64,000 nucleotides of DNA from Rhodocyclales bacterium (GTDB taxonomy: Bacteria; Pseudomonadota; Gammaproteobacteria; Burkholderiales; Rhodocyclaceae). A program made the position numbers and the translations under genes. The notes below the pieces were generated by a model. It saw nothing but the letters and a program-made list of their open reading frames with translations, was not told the origin of the DNA and made no database searches. The stretch lies in NCBI GenBank assembly GCA_016235165.1, contig JACRLX010000043.1, positions 91,511 through 155,510 of the forward strand, in the 5' to 3' direction. Below, piece after piece: positions 30,005-40,345 of the stretch (position 1 is its first letter; each line of letters begins with the position of its first letter).

Positions 30005-31173
30005 ACCTGCTGCCCCCGCATGAGCTGACGATTCTCCCAGTCCACCCTGAGCAGTATTCCCAAGGCCAGGCAGTTGGCGACGATGCCGGAACCGCCAAAG
30101 CTCATCAGTGGCAGGGTCAGGCCCTTGGTCGGCAAGAGGCCCATGTTCACGCCCATGTTGATGAAACCCTGGACCCCCAGCCAGATGCCGACGCCTTGCG
30201 CCACCAGCCCGGCATGGACGCGGCCGAGCACCAAAGCCTGGCGGCCGATGGCGAAGCAGCGCTGCACCAGCAGGGCGAACATGGCCACCACGGCAAACAC
30301 GCCGACGAAACCCAGTTCCTCGGCAATCACCGCGAGCAGGAAATCGGTGTGCGCCTCGGGCAGGTAGAACAGCTTCTCGATGCTGGCGCCAAGGCCGACG
30401 CCGAACCATTCGCCACGACCGAAGGCAATCAGCGCATGTGAGAGCTGGTAGCCCTTGCCGTAGGCGTCCTGCCAGGGATCCATGAAGCCGAAGATGCGTT
30501 CGCGGCGATAGGGCGAGGCCCAGATCATGATCACGAAGCTGACCGCCAGCAGCAGCACCAGGCCGCCGAAGATGCGCACGTTGATGCCGCCCAGGAAAAG
30601 GATGCCGGTGGCAATGGCAAGGATCACGACGAAGGCACCGAAATCGGGTTCGCGCAACAGGAGCGCGCCGACCAGCACCATGACCAGGGCCATCGGCCCG
30701 AAGCCGCGCACGAAACTGCCCATGTCGTCAAGCTTGCGCGTGGTGTAGTCGGCGGCGTAGAGCACGACGAAAAGCTTCATCAGTTCCGAGGGCTGGAGAT
30801 TGACCGGCCCGAGGCCGATCCAGCGCTGGGCGCCATTCACCGAGCGGCCGACATGGGGAATCAGGACCAGCATCAGGAGCACGAAGCCGGACAGGAACAG
30901 CCAGGGCGAAGCCTGCTGCCACAGGCGCAGCGGGATCTGGAAGGCGGTGATGCCGGCAATCAGGCCGATGGCGAGGAATACCGAATGCCGAAACAGGAAG
31001 TAGGCCGGCTGGTAGCCCGTGAAGCGGCTGCCTTCGGCCATCGCGATCGACGAGGAATACACCATCACCAGGCCGAGCAGCAAGAGGCCCAGCGCCGGCC
31101 ACAGCAGCAGGCCGTCAAGTTCGGCCGGCGCCCGCTGCACGCGCAAGGCCGGCAGGGCGTGGGCGCGATTCAC
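30001..31173 (-). CDS. ftsW: SEDS-family peptidoglycan polymerase FtsW
   Basis: 390 residues with about ten membrane segments. Typical parts are [37 protein letters not shown] (containing the conserved Arg-Trp and P-S-E) and [15 protein letters not shown]. It polymerises septal glycan with FtsI. The GTG at 31173 is the start: it overlaps the murD stop (GTGA), and earlier in-frame sequence belongs to the murD region. Confidence 0.95.
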   Translation of the reverse strand: MNRAHALPALRVQRAPAELDGLLLWPALGLLLLGLVMVYSSSIAMAEGSRFTGYQPAYFLFRHSVFLAIGLIAGITAFQIPLRLWQQASPWLFLSGFVLLMLVLIPHVGRSVNGAQRWIGLGPVNLQPSELMKLFVVLYAADYTTRKLDDMGSFVRGFGPMALVMVLVGALLLREPDFGAFVVILAIATGILFLGGINVRIFGGLVLLLAVSFVIMIWASPYRRERIFGFMDPWQDAYGKGYQLSHALIAFGRGEWFGVGLGASIEKLFYLPEAHTDFLLAVIAEELGFVGVFAVVAMFALLVQRCFAIGRQALVLGRVHAGLVAQGVGIWLGVQGFINMGVNMGLLPTKGLTLPLMSFGGSGIVANCLALGILLRVDWENRQLMRGQQV

Positions 31174-32588
31174 TGGCCGCCTCCGAGCGCCTTGACGGCG
31201 GCAACGAACACCTGGGCACGATGCTCGTAGTTGCGGAACATGTCGAAGCTGGCGCAAGCCGGGGAAAGCAATGCCGCATCACCCGGCCGCGCCAGCGCGG
31301 CGACACAGCGCACGGCATCGTCCATGTCGGCGGCGGATTCGACTCTCACGCCGGCGGCTGCGATGGCCTGCCCGATCGCCGGCCCGTCGCGCCCGATCAG
31401 GACCACGGCACGAGCGTGCCTCGCCACGGCATCGCCCAGGGGCGAAAAATCCTGCGCCTTGCCATCGCCACCAAGAATGACCACGCTCTTGCGGTCGCTC
31501 ACACCGGCGAGCCCGCTCAACGCGGCGACCGTGGCGCCGACATTGGTGCCCTTGGAATCGTCGTACCAGGTCACGCCCGCGATCTCTGCCACTTTTTCGA
31601 CGCGATGGGGCAAGCCGCGAAAGCTGCGCAGCGCCGGCAGCAGGGTGTTGGCGTCGAAACCGAGCGCGGCGCACAAGGCCAGCGCGGCCATCGCGTTGGT
31701 CGCGTTGTGCAGGCCGGCCAGCGGCAGCTCGGCCACCGGCAGGAGGAAGCGCTCGCCCTGCGCCAGCCAGGGCTGCCCCTGATCGACGCGGATGCCGAAA
31801 TCGTCCGCCGCGGGGGGCGCATCGAGGCCGAAGCTGATGACCCGACGCCCGGCCAGCGCCATCCGGCGCACCCGCGCATCGTCGCGATTCAGCACCTGCA
31901 CGCCGGGGGCATCGGCCGCACTCTGGAAGATCGCCGTCTTGGACCGGGCATAGTCCTCCACATCGGCGTAGCGATCGAGGTGGTCGTCGGAAATGTTCAG
32001 CACCGTGGCCGCCGCCGGATTCAGCGTGTACGTGGTTTCCAGCTGGAAGCTGGAAAGTTCGAGCACCCAGACCTGCGGCAACGCCCGCGCATCTTCGGCG
32101 TCCATCAGCGCCGTCAGCGCGGCCGGCGAGATGTTGCCGGCGACGCCGACGCGCTGGCCGATGCCGCGCAGCAGCTGCCCGGCAAGCGCCGTGGTGGTGG
32201 TCTTGCCGTTGGTGCCGGTGATCGCCAGCACCGGCACCGGCGACTCGCCATGGATACGACGCAGGCCCCAGGCAAAGAGTTCGATCTCGCCGACCACCGG
32301 CAGCTTGCGCGCCCGCGCCTGCCGCACGAGCTCCAGCCCGGCCGACAAACCCGGCGACAGCACCAGCAGGTCGATATCGTCGAGCAGCGTAGTGTTGAAT
32401 TCGCCAGCGACGAACTCGGGCCGAAAGTCGGCGCTGGCGAGACGCCGATTCAGCTCGGCAAGATAGGGCGGAGCCGTTCGCGTGTCGGCCACGCGTACCC
32501 GCGCGCCCTGGCGCAGACACCAGAGCGTGCAGGCCAGGCCGGATTCGCCGAGGCCGAGGACGAGAACCCGTTTTTCCTTCAGATCCAT
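31170..32588 (-). CDS. murD: UDP-N-acetylmuramoylalanine--D-glutamate ligase
   Basis: 472 residues. [21 protein letters not shown], the P-loop [31 protein letters not shown] and [18 protein letters not shown] are the MurD signatures; it adds D-Glu. Family A copy 12 encodes [11 protein letters not shown] in the N-terminal domain near residue 50, a surface region. The start overlaps the mraY stop (TGATG). Confidence 0.97.
   Translation of the reverse strand: MDLKEKRVLVLGLGESGLACTLWCLRQGARVRVADTRTAPPYLAELNRRLASADFRPEFVAGEFNTTLLDDIDLLVLSPGLSAGLELVRQARARKLPVVGEIELFAWGLRRIHGESPVPVLAITGTNGKTTTTALAGQLLRGIGQRVGVAGNISPAALTALMDAEDARALPQVWVLELSSFQLETTYTLNPAAATVLNISDDHLDRYADVEDYARSKTAIFQSAADAPGVQVLNRDDARVRRMALAGRRVISFGLDAPPAADDFGIRVDQGQPWLAQGERFLLPVAELPLAGLHNATNAMAALALCAALGFDANTLLPALRSFRGLPHRVEKVAEIAGVTWYDDSKGTNVGATVAALSGLAGVSDRKSVVILGGDGKAQDFSPLGDAVARHARAVVLIGRDGPAIGQAIAAAGVRVESAADMDDAVRCVAALARPGDAALLSPACASFDMFRNYEHRAQVFVAAVKALGGGQ
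32423..32450 (+). repeat. Family A motif copy 12, in murD (antisense)
   Basis: GAAAGTCGGCGCTGG-CGAG-ACGCCGATTC, one mismatch in block 2. It is read R-L-A-S-A-D-F on the murD strand, the same peptide as in another frame of copy 1. Confidence 0.85.
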
Positions 32589-33757
32589 CAGCGTATTTTC
32601 AGCGTGGACAGGCCGAACAGCACCAGCAGGATGGTGATGATCCAGAAGCGCACCACGACCTGCGTCTCTTTCCAGCCGGTCTGCTCGAAATGGTGGTGCA
32701 GCGGCGCCATGAGCAGGACGCGCCGGCCCTCGCCGTACTTCTTCTTGGTGTACTTGAACCAGCCTACCTGGACCATCACCGACAGCGTCTCGGCGACGAA
32801 GACGCCGCCCATGATGAACAACACGATCTCCTGGCGCGCCACGATGGCGACCGCGCCCAGCGCCGCGCCCAGCGCCAGGGCGCCGACGTCGCCCATGAAC
32901 ACTTCCGCCGGATAGGCGTTGAACCAGAGGAAACCGAGGCCCGCCCCGGCCAGCGCGCCGCAGAACACGGTGAGTTCGCCGGCGCCCGGAATGTAGGGCA
33001 ACAGCAGGTATTTCGAATACACGGCATTGCCGGCGACGTAGGTGAAGATGCCCAGCGCGGCGCCGACCAGCACCGTGGGCATGATCGCCAGGCCATCGAG
33101 GCCGTCGGTCAGGTTCACCGCATTGCTGCTGCCGACGATCACCAGGTAGGACAGCACCATGAAGCCGAAGATGCCCAGCGGATACGATACGGTCTTGAAG
33201 AAGGGCACGATGAGGTCGGTCTTGCTCGGCAGTTCCAGGGTAAAACCGCTGCCCACCCAGTGGAAGAAAAGCTCGAGCACTTTCTCGTTGTTCGGCGCCG
33301 AGATCGAAAAGGCGATGTAGATCGCGGCCACCACGCCGATCACCGACTGCCAGAAGAACTTGGCCCGCGCCGAAAGGCCGTCCGGGTTGCGATACACCAC
33401 CTTGCGCCAGTCATCGACCCAGCCGACGGCGCCGAAGCCGAGGGTGACGATGAGCACGATCCAGACGAAACGGTTCGACAGATCGGCCCAAAGCAACGTG
33501 GACACGCCCAGCGAAATCAGGATCAGCGCGCCGCCCATGGTCGGCGTGCCGGCCTTGACCAGGTGTGTCTGCGGGCCGTCGCTGCGCACCGACTGGCCGA
33601 TCTTTTTCTCGGTCAACCAGCGGATCACGGCCGGGCCGAAGACGAAGGAGATCGCCAGCGCCGTCATGGTCGCCAGCACCGCGCGCAGGGTGATGTAACC
33701 GAAGACGTTGAAGCCGCGAAAGTCCTTCGCCAGCCATTGCGCAAGTTCAAGCAGCAT
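32588..33757 (-). CDS. mraY: Phospho-N-acetylmuramoyl-pentapeptide transferase
   Basis: 389 residues, about ten membrane segments. The Asp-rich site [36 protein letters not shown] and the late His segment [14 protein letters not shown] are present. It makes lipid I from UDP-MurNAc-pentapeptide and undecaprenyl phosphate. The gene starts 11 bases inside murF. Confidence 0.97.
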   Translation of the reverse strand: MLLELAQWLAKDFRGFNVFGYITLRAVLATMTALAISFVFGPAVIRWLTEKKIGQSVRSDGPQTHLVKAGTPTMGGALILISLGVSTLLWADLSNRFVWIVLIVTLGFGAVGWVDDWRKVVYRNPDGLSARAKFFWQSVIGVVAAIYIAFSISAPNNEKVLELFFHWVGSGFTLELPSKTDLIVPFFKTVSYPLGIFGFMVLSYLVIVGSSNAVNLTDGLDGLAIMPTVLVGAALGIFTYVAGNAVYSKYLLLPYIPGAGELTVFCGALAGAGLGFLWFNAYPAEVFMGDVGALALGAALGAVAIVARQEIVLFIMGGVFVAETLSVMVQVGWFKYTKKKYGEGRRVLLMAPLHHHFEQTGWKETQVVVRFWIITILLVLFGLSTLKIR

Positions 33758-35123
33758 CTGCGGGCTCCTCTGCGACGATCGCTTCCACCACGCGCTCCAT
33801 CTTCATGAAGCGCGATCCCTTGACCAGGACTGTCACGTCCGGTTGCAGTTCGGCGTGGAGATCCTTGATCAAGTCCTCGACGCGTTCGAAATGTTCGCCG
33901 CCGGCGCCGAAGTTGTGTGCTGCCGCGACCGACAACCGCCCCAGGCAGAACAGGCGGTCGATGCCGTGGCTCTTGGCATAGCCGCCGATCTCGTCGTGAA
34001 ACTGGCCAGCGGCGGCGCCAGCCTCGCCCATGTCGCCCATGACGAAGATGCGCCTGCCTGGCACCGAGGCCAATACGTCGATCGCGGCGCGCATCGAATC
34101 CGGGTTGGCGTTGTAGCTGTCGTCGACCACCAGCGCACCCTTGCGCCCGGCACACCGCTGCAAGCGTCCCTTGACCCCCGCGAAGGACTCCAGCCCCTGC
34201 TTCACGGCGGCAAGCCCGGCGCCGGCAGCGAGTGTCACGGCGGCGGCGGCACAGGCATTGCGCGCATTGTGCCGGCCGGGTACGGCGAGGTTCACGGCGA
34301 GCCCGCCCCAGGGGGTTTCCAGATGCAAGTCGCCGCCCATGCCATGCGGCTGGAAGCTGCCGCGAACATCTGCCGCCTGATCGAGGCCGAAGCCGATTTG
34401 GCGGCGATCGCGCGAAAGCTCGCGCCAGATGCCGGCCTGGGCGTCGTCGGCATTGAACACCGCGACGCCTTCCGCGGCCAGCCCGACGAAGATTTCCCCC
34501 TTGGCCAGGGCCACGTCCTGCACGCTGCCGAGGCCTTCGAGGTGGGCGCGCTGGGCATTGGTCACCAGGGCCACGGTCGGCGCGGCAAGGCGGGTCAGGT
34601 AATCGATCTCGCCAGGGTGGTTCATGCCCATCTCGATCACCGCGGCGCGATGTGTGTCGCGCAACCGCAGCAGGGTCAGGGGCAGGCCGATGTCATTGTT
34701 GAGATTGCCTTGCGTCGCCAGCACGGCATCCGCCACGCCGCCGCAGTGGGCGCGCAGGATGGCGGCGCACATTTCCTTGACGGTGGTCTTGCCGTTGCTG
34801 CCGGTGACGCCAAGCAGCGGAATGGCAAAGCGGCGGCGCCAGGCGGCCGCGAGCTGGCCCAGCGCCAGCCGGGCGTCATTGACCGGGATCAGCGGCAAGC
34901 CGGGGTTGGCCCGCGCCCAGCCGGCCTCGACCAGGGCACCCGATGCGCCGGCGGACAGCACATCGCGCACATAGTCGTGGCCGTCGAAGCGCTCGCCCTT
35001 CAGCGCGACGAACAACATGCCCGGCGTTACCGCGCGCGAATCGCTGCCCACCGAACCGAATTCGGCGTCGGCGCCCAGGTGCGGCACGCCGAGCGCGGCT
35101 CCGGCTTCCGACAAGCGCATCAT
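33747..35123 (-). CDS. murF: UDP-MurNAc-tripeptide--D-alanyl-D-alanine ligase
   Basis: 458 residues from [19 protein letters not shown]. The P-loop [38 protein letters not shown] and [18 protein letters not shown] identify MurF, which adds D-Ala-D-Ala. Two adjacent ATGs (35123 and 35120) are possible starts. A much longer frame (to 35300) is open but runs through the family B hairpin and the end of murE, so it is rejected. A 38-codon frame lies between murE and this start and overlaps it. Confidence 0.95.
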   Translation of the reverse strand: MMRLSEAGAALGVPHLGADAEFGSVGSDSRAVTPGMLFVALKGERFDGHDYVRDVLSAGASGALVEAGWARANPGLPLIPVNDARLALGQLAAAWRRRFAIPLLGVTGSNGKTTVKEMCAAILRAHCGGVADAVLATQGNLNNDIGLPLTLLRLRDTHRAAVIEMGMNHPGEIDYLTRLAAPTVALVTNAQRAHLEGLGSVQDVALAKGEIFVGLAAEGVAVFNADDAQAGIWRELSRDRRQIGFGLDQAADVRGSFQPHGMGGDLHLETPWGGLAVNLAVPGRHNARNACAAAAVTLAAGAGLAAVKQGLESFAGVKGRLQRCAGRKGALVVDDSYNANPDSMRAAIDVLASVPGRRIFVMGDMGEAGAAAGQFHDEIGGYAKSHGIDRLFCLGRLSVAAAHNFGAGGEHFERVEDLIKDLHAELQPDVTVLVKGSRFMKMERVVEAIVAEEPADAA

Positions 35124-35236
35124 TGACCCACCCCCCGCCCCCCGCCCCAAGGGCGGGGGTGACTCAAGTTCGCGACTGCGTCGCTCCATGCTTCTAACTG
35201 CGCCATCCTTGGGGCGGCCCTGCGAATGGCGCTCAT
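35120..35236 (-). CDS. 38-residue reading frame linking murE and murF
   Basis: Starts at an ATG overlapping the murE stop (ATGA) and ends at a TGA inside the murF ATGATG. It encodes MSAIRRAAPRMAQLEAW followed by a Gly/Arg-rich end made by the family B hairpin. The double overlap would couple translation from murE into murF, which otherwise lies 110 bases downstream. It could be the useful part of an insertion rather than a functional peptide. Confidence 0.35.
   Translation of the reverse strand: MSAIRRAAPRMAQLEAWSDAVANLSHPRPWGGGRGVGQ
35124..35165. repeat. Family B hairpin element between murE and murF
   Basis: On the minus strand: GAGTCACCCCCGCCC, TTGGGGCGGGGG, then CGGGGGGTGGG. This matches the ftsQ copy and, more loosely, the murB and mtnA copies. 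A small extra hairpin, GCGAC-GCA-GTCGC, lies next to it (35173-35185). Confidence 0.7.
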
Positions 35237-35260
35237 CGCCGTACCTCCAGCGCCGACTTT
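35233..35260 (-). repeat. Family A motif copy 13, at the murE stop
   Basis: CAAAGTCGGCGCTGG-AGGT-ACGGCGATGA. Its last bases contain both the murE TGA and the ATG of the 38-codon frame. Confidence 0.85.
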
Positions 35261-36690
35261 GCCGTATCGAGGTCGGAATAGGCATGGCGCAGGCCGGCAA
35301 TTTCCTGGTAGGGCTCGTGCCCCTTGCCGGCGAGCAGGATCACGTCCGGCACTTCGGCGGCAGCCACCGCCTCGGCCACCGCGCGCGCGCGGTCGGGTTG
35401 CACGGTCGGCGCGCGCTGCATGCCGGCCAGGATGGCGTCGATGATGGCGCGCGGATCTTCGCCGCGCGGATTGTCGCTGGTGACCACCACGCGGTCGGCC
35501 AGCCGTTCCGCCAGCGCACCCATCTGCGGCCGCTTGCCCGGGTCGCGCTCGCCGCCGCAGCCGAACACGCAGACCAGTTGCCCGCCGCGTGCGGCGGCCG
35601 TTTCGCGCAATACGCCGAGTGCCTTTTCCAGGGCGTCCGGGGTATGGGCGTAGTCGACGATCACCAGCGGTTGCCCCTCGCCCCCGAGGGCCTGCATGCG
35701 TCCCGGTGGCGGGCGCAGGCCGCGCAGCGCCGCAACGATCGCATCCAGGCTCTCGCCCCGCGACAGCAGCGCGCCGGCCACCGCCAGCAGGTTGGCGGCA
35801 TTGAAGCGGCCGACCACCGGCGCGGCGACGGTAACACCGCGCACTTCGAACTCGATGCCGGACCGGCCCATACGCAGGTTTTCCGCCCGCAACAGTTCGT
35901 CGCAATCGGCGGTCGCAGCACCGAGGGTATAGCCGATGGTCGGCAGACGGCCGCGCAGCCGGCGCGCCAGATCGCGACCGAAGGGATCGTCCAGGTTGAG
36001 CACCGCCGCGCCGAGCCCCGGCTGCGCGAACAGGCGTTCCTTGGCGGCGGCATAGGCTTCCATGCTGCCGTGGTATTCGAGATGATCGCGGGTCAGGTTG
36101 GTGAACACGGCGACATCGAAGGCGGCGCCATTCACCCGCCCCTGGTCGAGGCCGATCGAGGACACCTCCATGGCGCAGGCCTGGGCCCCGGCGGCGAGAA
36201 ATTCCGCCAGTGCCGCATGCAGGGTGATCGCGTCGGGTGTGGTGTTGGGCGACTCGGCCAGCGCGTCGACAAATCCGTTGCCCAGGGTGCCGACCACCGC
36301 GCAGCGCCGGCCCAGCGCATCCATCGCCTGGGCAATCCATTGCGATACCGAGGTCTTGCCGTTGGTGCCGGTAATGCCCGCCAGCCAGAGCTTTTCGGAG
36401 GGGCGGCCATAGACCAGGTGGGCGATCTCGCCGCTCATCGGCCCAAGCCCCGCGACCTCGATGGTCGGCGCGTCACCAGCGCCGACTTTCGCCTTGGCCC
36501 CCGCCTCGGCGATCACCGCCGCGGCGCCGCGCTGCATGGCCTGGGCGATGAAATCGCGGCCGTCGGCATGGGCGCCGGGAAAGGCGACGAAGACATCGCC
36601 CGGCTGCACCCGGCGCGAATCGGCGGTCAGTCGAGTCGGCACCACGCCCCGTTGCCCGAGTTGTTCGAGGATCTGCATCGCGGTCGTCAC
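35233..36690 (-). CDS. murE: UDP-MurNAc-L-Ala-D-Glu--meso-diaminopimelate ligase
   Basis: 485 residues. The P-loop [39 protein letters not shown] and the diaminopimelate-specific TSDNPRGEDPRAI identify MurE, so the wall has meso-Dap. It carries two family A copies: one read AKVGAGDAPTIE near residue 70, and one forming its last residues (KSALEVRR) and its stop codon. The start overlaps ftsI by four bases. Confidence 0.96.
   Translation of the reverse strand: MTTAMQILEQLGQRGVVPTRLTADSRRVQPGDVFVAFPGAHADGRDFIAQAMQRGAAAVIAEAGAKAKVGAGDAPTIEVAGLGPMSGEIAHLVYGRPSEKLWLAGITGTNGKTSVSQWIAQAMDALGRRCAVVGTLGNGFVDALAESPNTTPDAITLHAALAEFLAAGAQACAMEVSSIGLDQGRVNGAAFDVAVFTNLTRDHLEYHGSMEAYAAAKERLFAQPGLGAAVLNLDDPFGRDLARRLRGRLPTIGYTLGAATADCDELLRAENLRMGRSGIEFEVRGVTVAAPVVGRFNAANLLAVAGALLSRGESLDAIVAALRGLRPPPGRMQALGGEGQPLVIVDYAHTPDALEKALGVLRETAAARGGQLVCVFGCGGERDPGKRPQMGALAERLADRVVVTSDNPRGEDPRAIIDAILAGMQRAPTVQPDRARAVAEAVAAAEVPDVILLAGKGHEPYQEIAGLRHAYSDLDTAKSALEVRR
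36469..36490 (-). repeat. Family A motif copy 14, in murE
   Basis: GAAAGTCGGCGCTGG is exact, followed by TGAC and a weaker second block (GCGCCG). It reads A-K-V-G-A-G-D-A-P. Confidence 0.75.
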
Positions 36691-38420
36691 ATTTCTTCCC
36701 GTACCGGCTCGACATTGGCGACCACCAGCGGCTTGAGCGGCGCGTCCGACGGCACGCCCAGGGCGCGCAAGCTGCCGGCCATGACCTGGGCGAACACCGG
36801 GGCGGCCACATCGCCGCCGAAATGCTTGCCGTTGCTCGGTTCATCGATCATCACGGCGACGATCAGGCGCGGCTCGGAAACCGGCGCGAAGCCGACAAAC
36901 GAGGCCACGTACTTGTTGGCATACACGCCGCTTTCCAGCTTGTGCGCGGTGCCGGTCTTGCCGGCCACGCGGTAGCCGGGGATCTGCGCCTTGGGCGCGG
37001 TGCCGCCCGGCTGTACCGCCATTTCCAGCATGGCACGCACCTCACGCGCGGTCTGCGACGAGAACACCGGCTTGCCAGTGGCGGGCGGCACATCCACGCG
37101 CGACAGCGACAAGGGCAACAGGTCGCCGTCACGGGCGAAGCCGAGATAGGAACGCGCCAGCTGGATCAGGGTCACGGAAATGCCATGACCATAGGCCATG
37201 GTGGCCTGCTCGATCGGGCGCCAGGTTTTCGCTGGCCGCAGCCGGCCGCCGACTTCGCCGGGGAAGCCCAGCTTGAGCGGCGCGCCGAAGCCGACGTTGT
37301 CGAACATGGCCCACATTTCCTCGGGCTTCATCGACAGGGCCAGCTTGGCGGAACCGATATTGGAGGATTTCTGGATCACCTGCGCCACGGTCAGCACGCC
37401 GTGGGCGTGGGCATCGGAAATCGTTGCCGTGCCGATGGTCATCTTGCCCGGCGCGGTCTGGATTGGCGTATCGAAGCGCACCTTGCCCTGTTCCAGCGCA
37501 AGCGCGGCGGTGAAGGGCTTCAGCGTCGAGCCCGGCTCGAAGGTATCGGTCAGCGCCCGGTTGCGCAGTTGCGCGCCGACCAGCTTGCCGCGGTTGTTCG
37601 GGTTGTAGGTGGGCAGGTTGGAAAGCGCCAGGACTTCGCCGGTGCGCACGTCAATGACGACGATGCCGCCCGCCTTGGCGCGGTTTTCTTCCAGCGCCTG
37701 CTTGAGATGGCTGTAGGCCAGGTACTGCACCTTGGAATCGATGGAGAGGACGATGTCCTTGCCTTCCTGGGGCGGCCGGATGCTTTCGACATCCTCGACG
37801 ACGTTGCCGCGCCGATCCTTGATCACCCGCCGCGAGCCGGGCTTGCCCGCCAGTTGGCCGTTGAAGGCCAGCTCGATGCCTTCCTGGCCGTTGTCCTCGG
37901 CGCCGGTAAAGCCCAGCAGGTGGGCCGTCACCTCGCCCGCCGGGTAATAGCGGCGGTATTCGTTTTTCTGGTGGATGCCGGGCAGCTTGAGCGCCGTGAC
38001 CTTGTCGGCGACATCAGGCGGCAGTTGGCGCTTGACGTAGGTGAACTCGCTTTCGCTGGCCAGCTTGCGATTGACTTCGCGCACATCCATTTCCAGCACC
38101 GAGGCCAGGTTGCGCGCCTGCGCCGGCGCCAGTTGGGCATCCTCCGGAATCGCCCAGATCGAACGCACCGGGGTCGACACCGCGAGCACGTCGCCGTGGC
38201 GGTCGGTGATGCGGCCGCGCGTGGCCGAAATGTCGATCACCCGCTCGAAGCGCGCGCGCCCCTTGTCGCCGAGAAACTCGTTCCTGATGCCCTGCAGGTA
38301 AACCGCCCGCCCCACCAGGACGGCAAAGGAGCCCAGCAGCACGACCAGCACGAAGCGCTGGCGCCAGGGCGGCAGGCGTTCGGAGAGCAAGGGGCTGCGG
38401 GAAAACTTGACGGCTTTCAT
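36687..38420 (-). CDS. ftsI: Septal transpeptidase FtsI (PBP3)
   Basis: 577 residues. One N-terminal membrane segment (FVLVVLLGSFAVLVGRAVYL), a pedestal domain, then the transpeptidase with catalytic S-T-L-K (EPGSTLKPFTAALAL), S-S-N (KSSNIGSAKLAL) and K-T-G (VAGKTGTAHKLESG). It cross-links septal peptidoglycan with FtsW. ATG 38420. ftsL ends seven bases upstream. Confidence 0.97.
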   Translation of the reverse strand: MKAVKFSRSPLLSERLPPWRQRFVLVVLLGSFAVLVGRAVYLQGIRNEFLGDKGRARFERVIDISATRGRITDRHGDVLAVSTPVRSIWAIPEDAQLAPAQARNLASVLEMDVREVNRKLASESEFTYVKRQLPPDVADKVTALKLPGIHQKNEYRRYYPAGEVTAHLLGFTGAEDNGQEGIELAFNGQLAGKPGSRRVIKDRRGNVVEDVESIRPPQEGKDIVLSIDSKVQYLAYSHLKQALEENRAKAGGIVVIDVRTGEVLALSNLPTYNPNNRGKLVGAQLRNRALTDTFEPGSTLKPFTAALALEQGKVRFDTPIQTAPGKMTIGTATISDAHAHGVLTVAQVIQKSSNIGSAKLALSMKPEEMWAMFDNVGFGAPLKLGFPGEVGGRLRPAKTWRPIEQATMAYGHGISVTLIQLARSYLGFARDGDLLPLSLSRVDVPPATGKPVFSSQTAREVRAMLEMAVQPGGTAPKAQIPGYRVAGKTGTAHKLESGVYANKYVASFVGFAPVSEPRLIVAVMIDEPSNGKHFGGDVAAPVFAQVMAGSLRALGVPSDAPLKPLVVANVEPVREEM

Positions 38421-38427
38421 GCGGCGC

Positions 38428-38700
38428 TCACTTCGCCGCGGCGCCGTCGATGGCGATGATCTGGCCGGGAGCCGGCTGCTTCATGCCGAGCCGGTCGCGC
38501 GCCAGCTTTTCCACCCGCACATGGGCCGCGACCGTGCTCTGCTCCAGTTGCAGCTGCCCCCACTCGACCTCCAGCTCGCGCATGTGCTTTTGCGTCGATT
38601 CCAGCTCGGTATGCAGCTTGCGTGCGCGATGATTCGAAGCCACCACCGAAAGCGCGCACAACACCGCCACCAGCACCAGAAGAAGGTTGAAGCGCGCCAT
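38428..38700 (-). CDS. ftsL: Cell division protein FtsL
   Basis: 90 residues. A membrane segment (LLLVLVAVLCALSVVASNH) is followed by a coiled coil (ARKLHTELESTQKHMRELEV) and the short EKLARDRLGM segment conserved in FtsL. It is bitopic and forms the FtsQLB complex. It lies between rsmH and ftsI as in most dcw clusters. Confidence 0.92.
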   Translation of the reverse strand: MARFNLLLVLVAVLCALSVVASNHRARKLHTELESTQKHMRELEVEWGQLQLEQSTVAAHVRVEKLARDRLGMKQPAPGQIIAIDGAAAK

Positions 38701-38703
38701 GCC

Positions 38704-39636
38704 TCATGCCTTCGCCGCCACGCGCAGCACCGCGCTGCGGCTGCGCGGGTTGGCGGCGACTTCCGCATCCGACGGAAAGATCGGCTTGCCGACCAGCCTC
38801 AGCGTCGGCCGCGGCAGGTCGGCGGCGCGCACCGGCAGCTTGCGCGGCGGCTGCGGCGGGTTCGCCGCGTCGCGCAGGAAGCGCTTGACGATGCGGTCTT
38901 CGAGGGAATGGAAGCTGATCACGGCCAGGCGTCCGTCCGGGGCCAGTCGCTGTGCTGCGCGCGGCAGGACTAGCGACAGCTCTTCAAGCTCCCGATTGAC
39001 GTGAATCCGTAGAGCCTGAAAGCTGCGCGTCGCCGGGTGCTGGCCCGGTTCCCGCGTGCGGACTGCCTGCGCCACGAGCGCGGCAAGCTGTCCTGTGCTT
39101 GAAATACCGTGCTCGCCCCGAGCAGCAACAAGCGCCTTTGCAATCGCATGAGCAAACCGTTCTTCGCCATGGTCTCTGATCACCCTCTCTATTTCTGATT
39201 GCGATGCCCGCGCCAGGAATTCAGCGGCGGTCTCCCCCTGCGTCGTATCCATGCGCATGTCCAGCGGCGCATCGAAACGAAAACTCATGCCCCGCTCGGG
39301 CGTGTTCAATTGCGGCGACGAAACGCCCAGATCCAGCAACACCCCGTTCACCTGACCGACGCCGAGGCGATCCAGCACCGCGTCGAATTCGCTGAAGGCG
39401 GCGTGCACCAGCGTGAAGCGCGGATCGGCCAGCGAGCCGCCCGCCGCAATCGCCGCCGGATCGCGATCCAGCGCGATCAGCCGCCCCTGCGGCCCCAATG
39501 CGGCAAGAATCGCCCGGCTGTGGCCGCCGCGACCGAAGGTGGCATCGACGTAAATTCCATGCGCTTGTATCGCCAGCGCCGCCACCGCTTCGGTTAGCAG
39601 CACGCTGACGTGGGCATTTGCCGTCAATGCGGGCAC
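38704..39636 (-). CDS. rsmH: 16S rRNA (cytosine-1402-N4)-methyltransferase
   Basis: 310 residues. The AdoMet-binding opening is [20 protein letters not shown] with [33 protein letters not shown] and [17 protein letters not shown] are also typical. The start is a GTG (39636) placed directly after the mraZ TGA with no spacing, giving tight coupling. It methylates the decoding centre of 16S rRNA. Confidence 0.96.
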   Translation of the reverse strand: MPALTANAHVSVLLTEAVAALAIQAHGIYVDATFGRGGHSRAILAALGPQGRLIALDRDPAAIAAGGSLADPRFTLVHAAFSEFDAVLDRLGVGQVNGVLLDLGVSSPQLNTPERGMSFRFDAPLDMRMDTTQGETAAEFLARASQSEIERVIRDHGEERFAHAIAKALVAARGEHGISSTGQLAALVAQAVRTREPGQHPATRSFQALRIHVNRELEELSLVLPRAAQRLAPDGRLAVISFHSLEDRIVKRFLRDAANPPQPPRKLPVRAADLPRPTLRLVGKPIFPSDAEVAANPRSRSAVLRVAAKA

Positions 39637-40083
39637 TCACAACGCAAGGTTTTCCAGGCCCGGAGGCAAAAGCTTGTCGCCGACGGCGAAGATCGCGTCC
39701 TGCTGCGCCTGCCAACCGGCGGCCGACCAGATCTCGAAATGCCGGCCCTGGCCGATCAGCCAGACTTCCTTTTCCAGCCCGGCGTAGCGGCGCAGCGAAG
39801 GCGAGAGCAGCAGGCGGCCCGCGCCGTCGAGTTCGACATCCTCGGCAAAGCCCACCAGCAGGCGCCGCACCATGGCCGATTCCGGTTGCAGGCTGGAAGC
39901 GGCAAGGATCTGGTCGCGGATCGGCTCCCAGGCCGGTCCGGGATACAACAGCAGGCAGCGGTGCGGATGGGCGGTAACCACCAGGCGGCCCTGGCCGATC
40001 ACAGCGAGGGCGTCGCGGTGCCTCGCCGGTACCGCCATGCGGCCCTTGGCATCGAGATTCAGCGCCGTCGCACCCTGGAACAT
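39637..40083 (-). CDS. mraZ: Transcriptional regulator MraZ
   Basis: 148 residues made of two SpoVT-AbrB-like halves: MFQGATALNLDAKGRMAVPARHRDAL and, later, VELDGAGRLLLSPSLRRYAG. MraZ forms a ring and represses its own dcw promoter. The ATG at 40083 has GGGGGAGA upstream; a longer in-frame start at 40131 would cover the MraZ boxes and is rejected. Confidence 0.95.
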   Translation of the reverse strand: MFQGATALNLDAKGRMAVPARHRDALAVIGQGRLVVTAHPHRCLLLYPGPAWEPIRDQILAASSLQPESAMVRRLLVGFAEDVELDGAGRLLLSPSLRRYAGLEKEVWLIGQGRHFEIWSAAGWQAQQDAIFAVGDKLLPPGLENLAL

Positions 40084-40126
40084 CGGATCTCCCCCACAGG
40101 AATCCGGCTCTGAACAAGCCAGATTT

Positions 40127-40178
40127 CCCACTTATCCCCACCAAGACCCACTTTAAGACACTTTTTGATATGGGTCAA
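40127..40178 (-). promoter_or_regulatory. dcw promoter with three MraZ boxes
   Basis: On the minus strand, TTGACC (40178-40173), 17 bases, then TAAAGT (40155-40150). Three GTGGG direct repeats follow at exactly 10-base steps (40151-40147, 40141-40137, 40131-40127), the known pattern of MraZ sites. They overlap the -10 and the start of transcription, so MraZ should repress the whole cluster. The rest of the interval to psd (40179-40312) shows no gene. Confidence 0.85.
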
Positions 40179-40312
40179 GCTGGAAAAGGGCTATTTTTCC
40201 AAGCGCAACAAGGGCTTAGACGCAGGATGCGAGAATTTCAGCTAAGATTTTCCCCAATCAAATCAATGGGGATGGAAAGCAAAGTGAAAGTGCTTTATTA
40301 CGATCGAAGCCC

Positions 40313-40345
40313 GGCGGCTCGGGCAAATCAGCGGGGCGAGCCGCC
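40313..40345 (-). terminator. Hairpin at the end of psd
   Basis: Perfect nine-base arms (GGCGGCTCG 40313-40321 and CGAGCCGCC 40337-40345) overlap the psd stop codon. No T-run follows, so it may protect the RNA 3' end or end transcription weakly. Confidence 0.45.

Noticed and set aside
31530..31552. GTGGCGCCGACATTGG in murD
   Set aside because: Encodes the conserved GTNVGATV of MurD; not a motif copy.
31221..32915. 564-codon plus-strand frame opposite murD and mraY
   Set aside because: Antisense shadow; murD and mraY are certain on the minus strand.
33747..35300. Longer murF start at 35300
   Set aside because: It would run through the end of murE and the family B hairpin; MurF homology begins at 35123.
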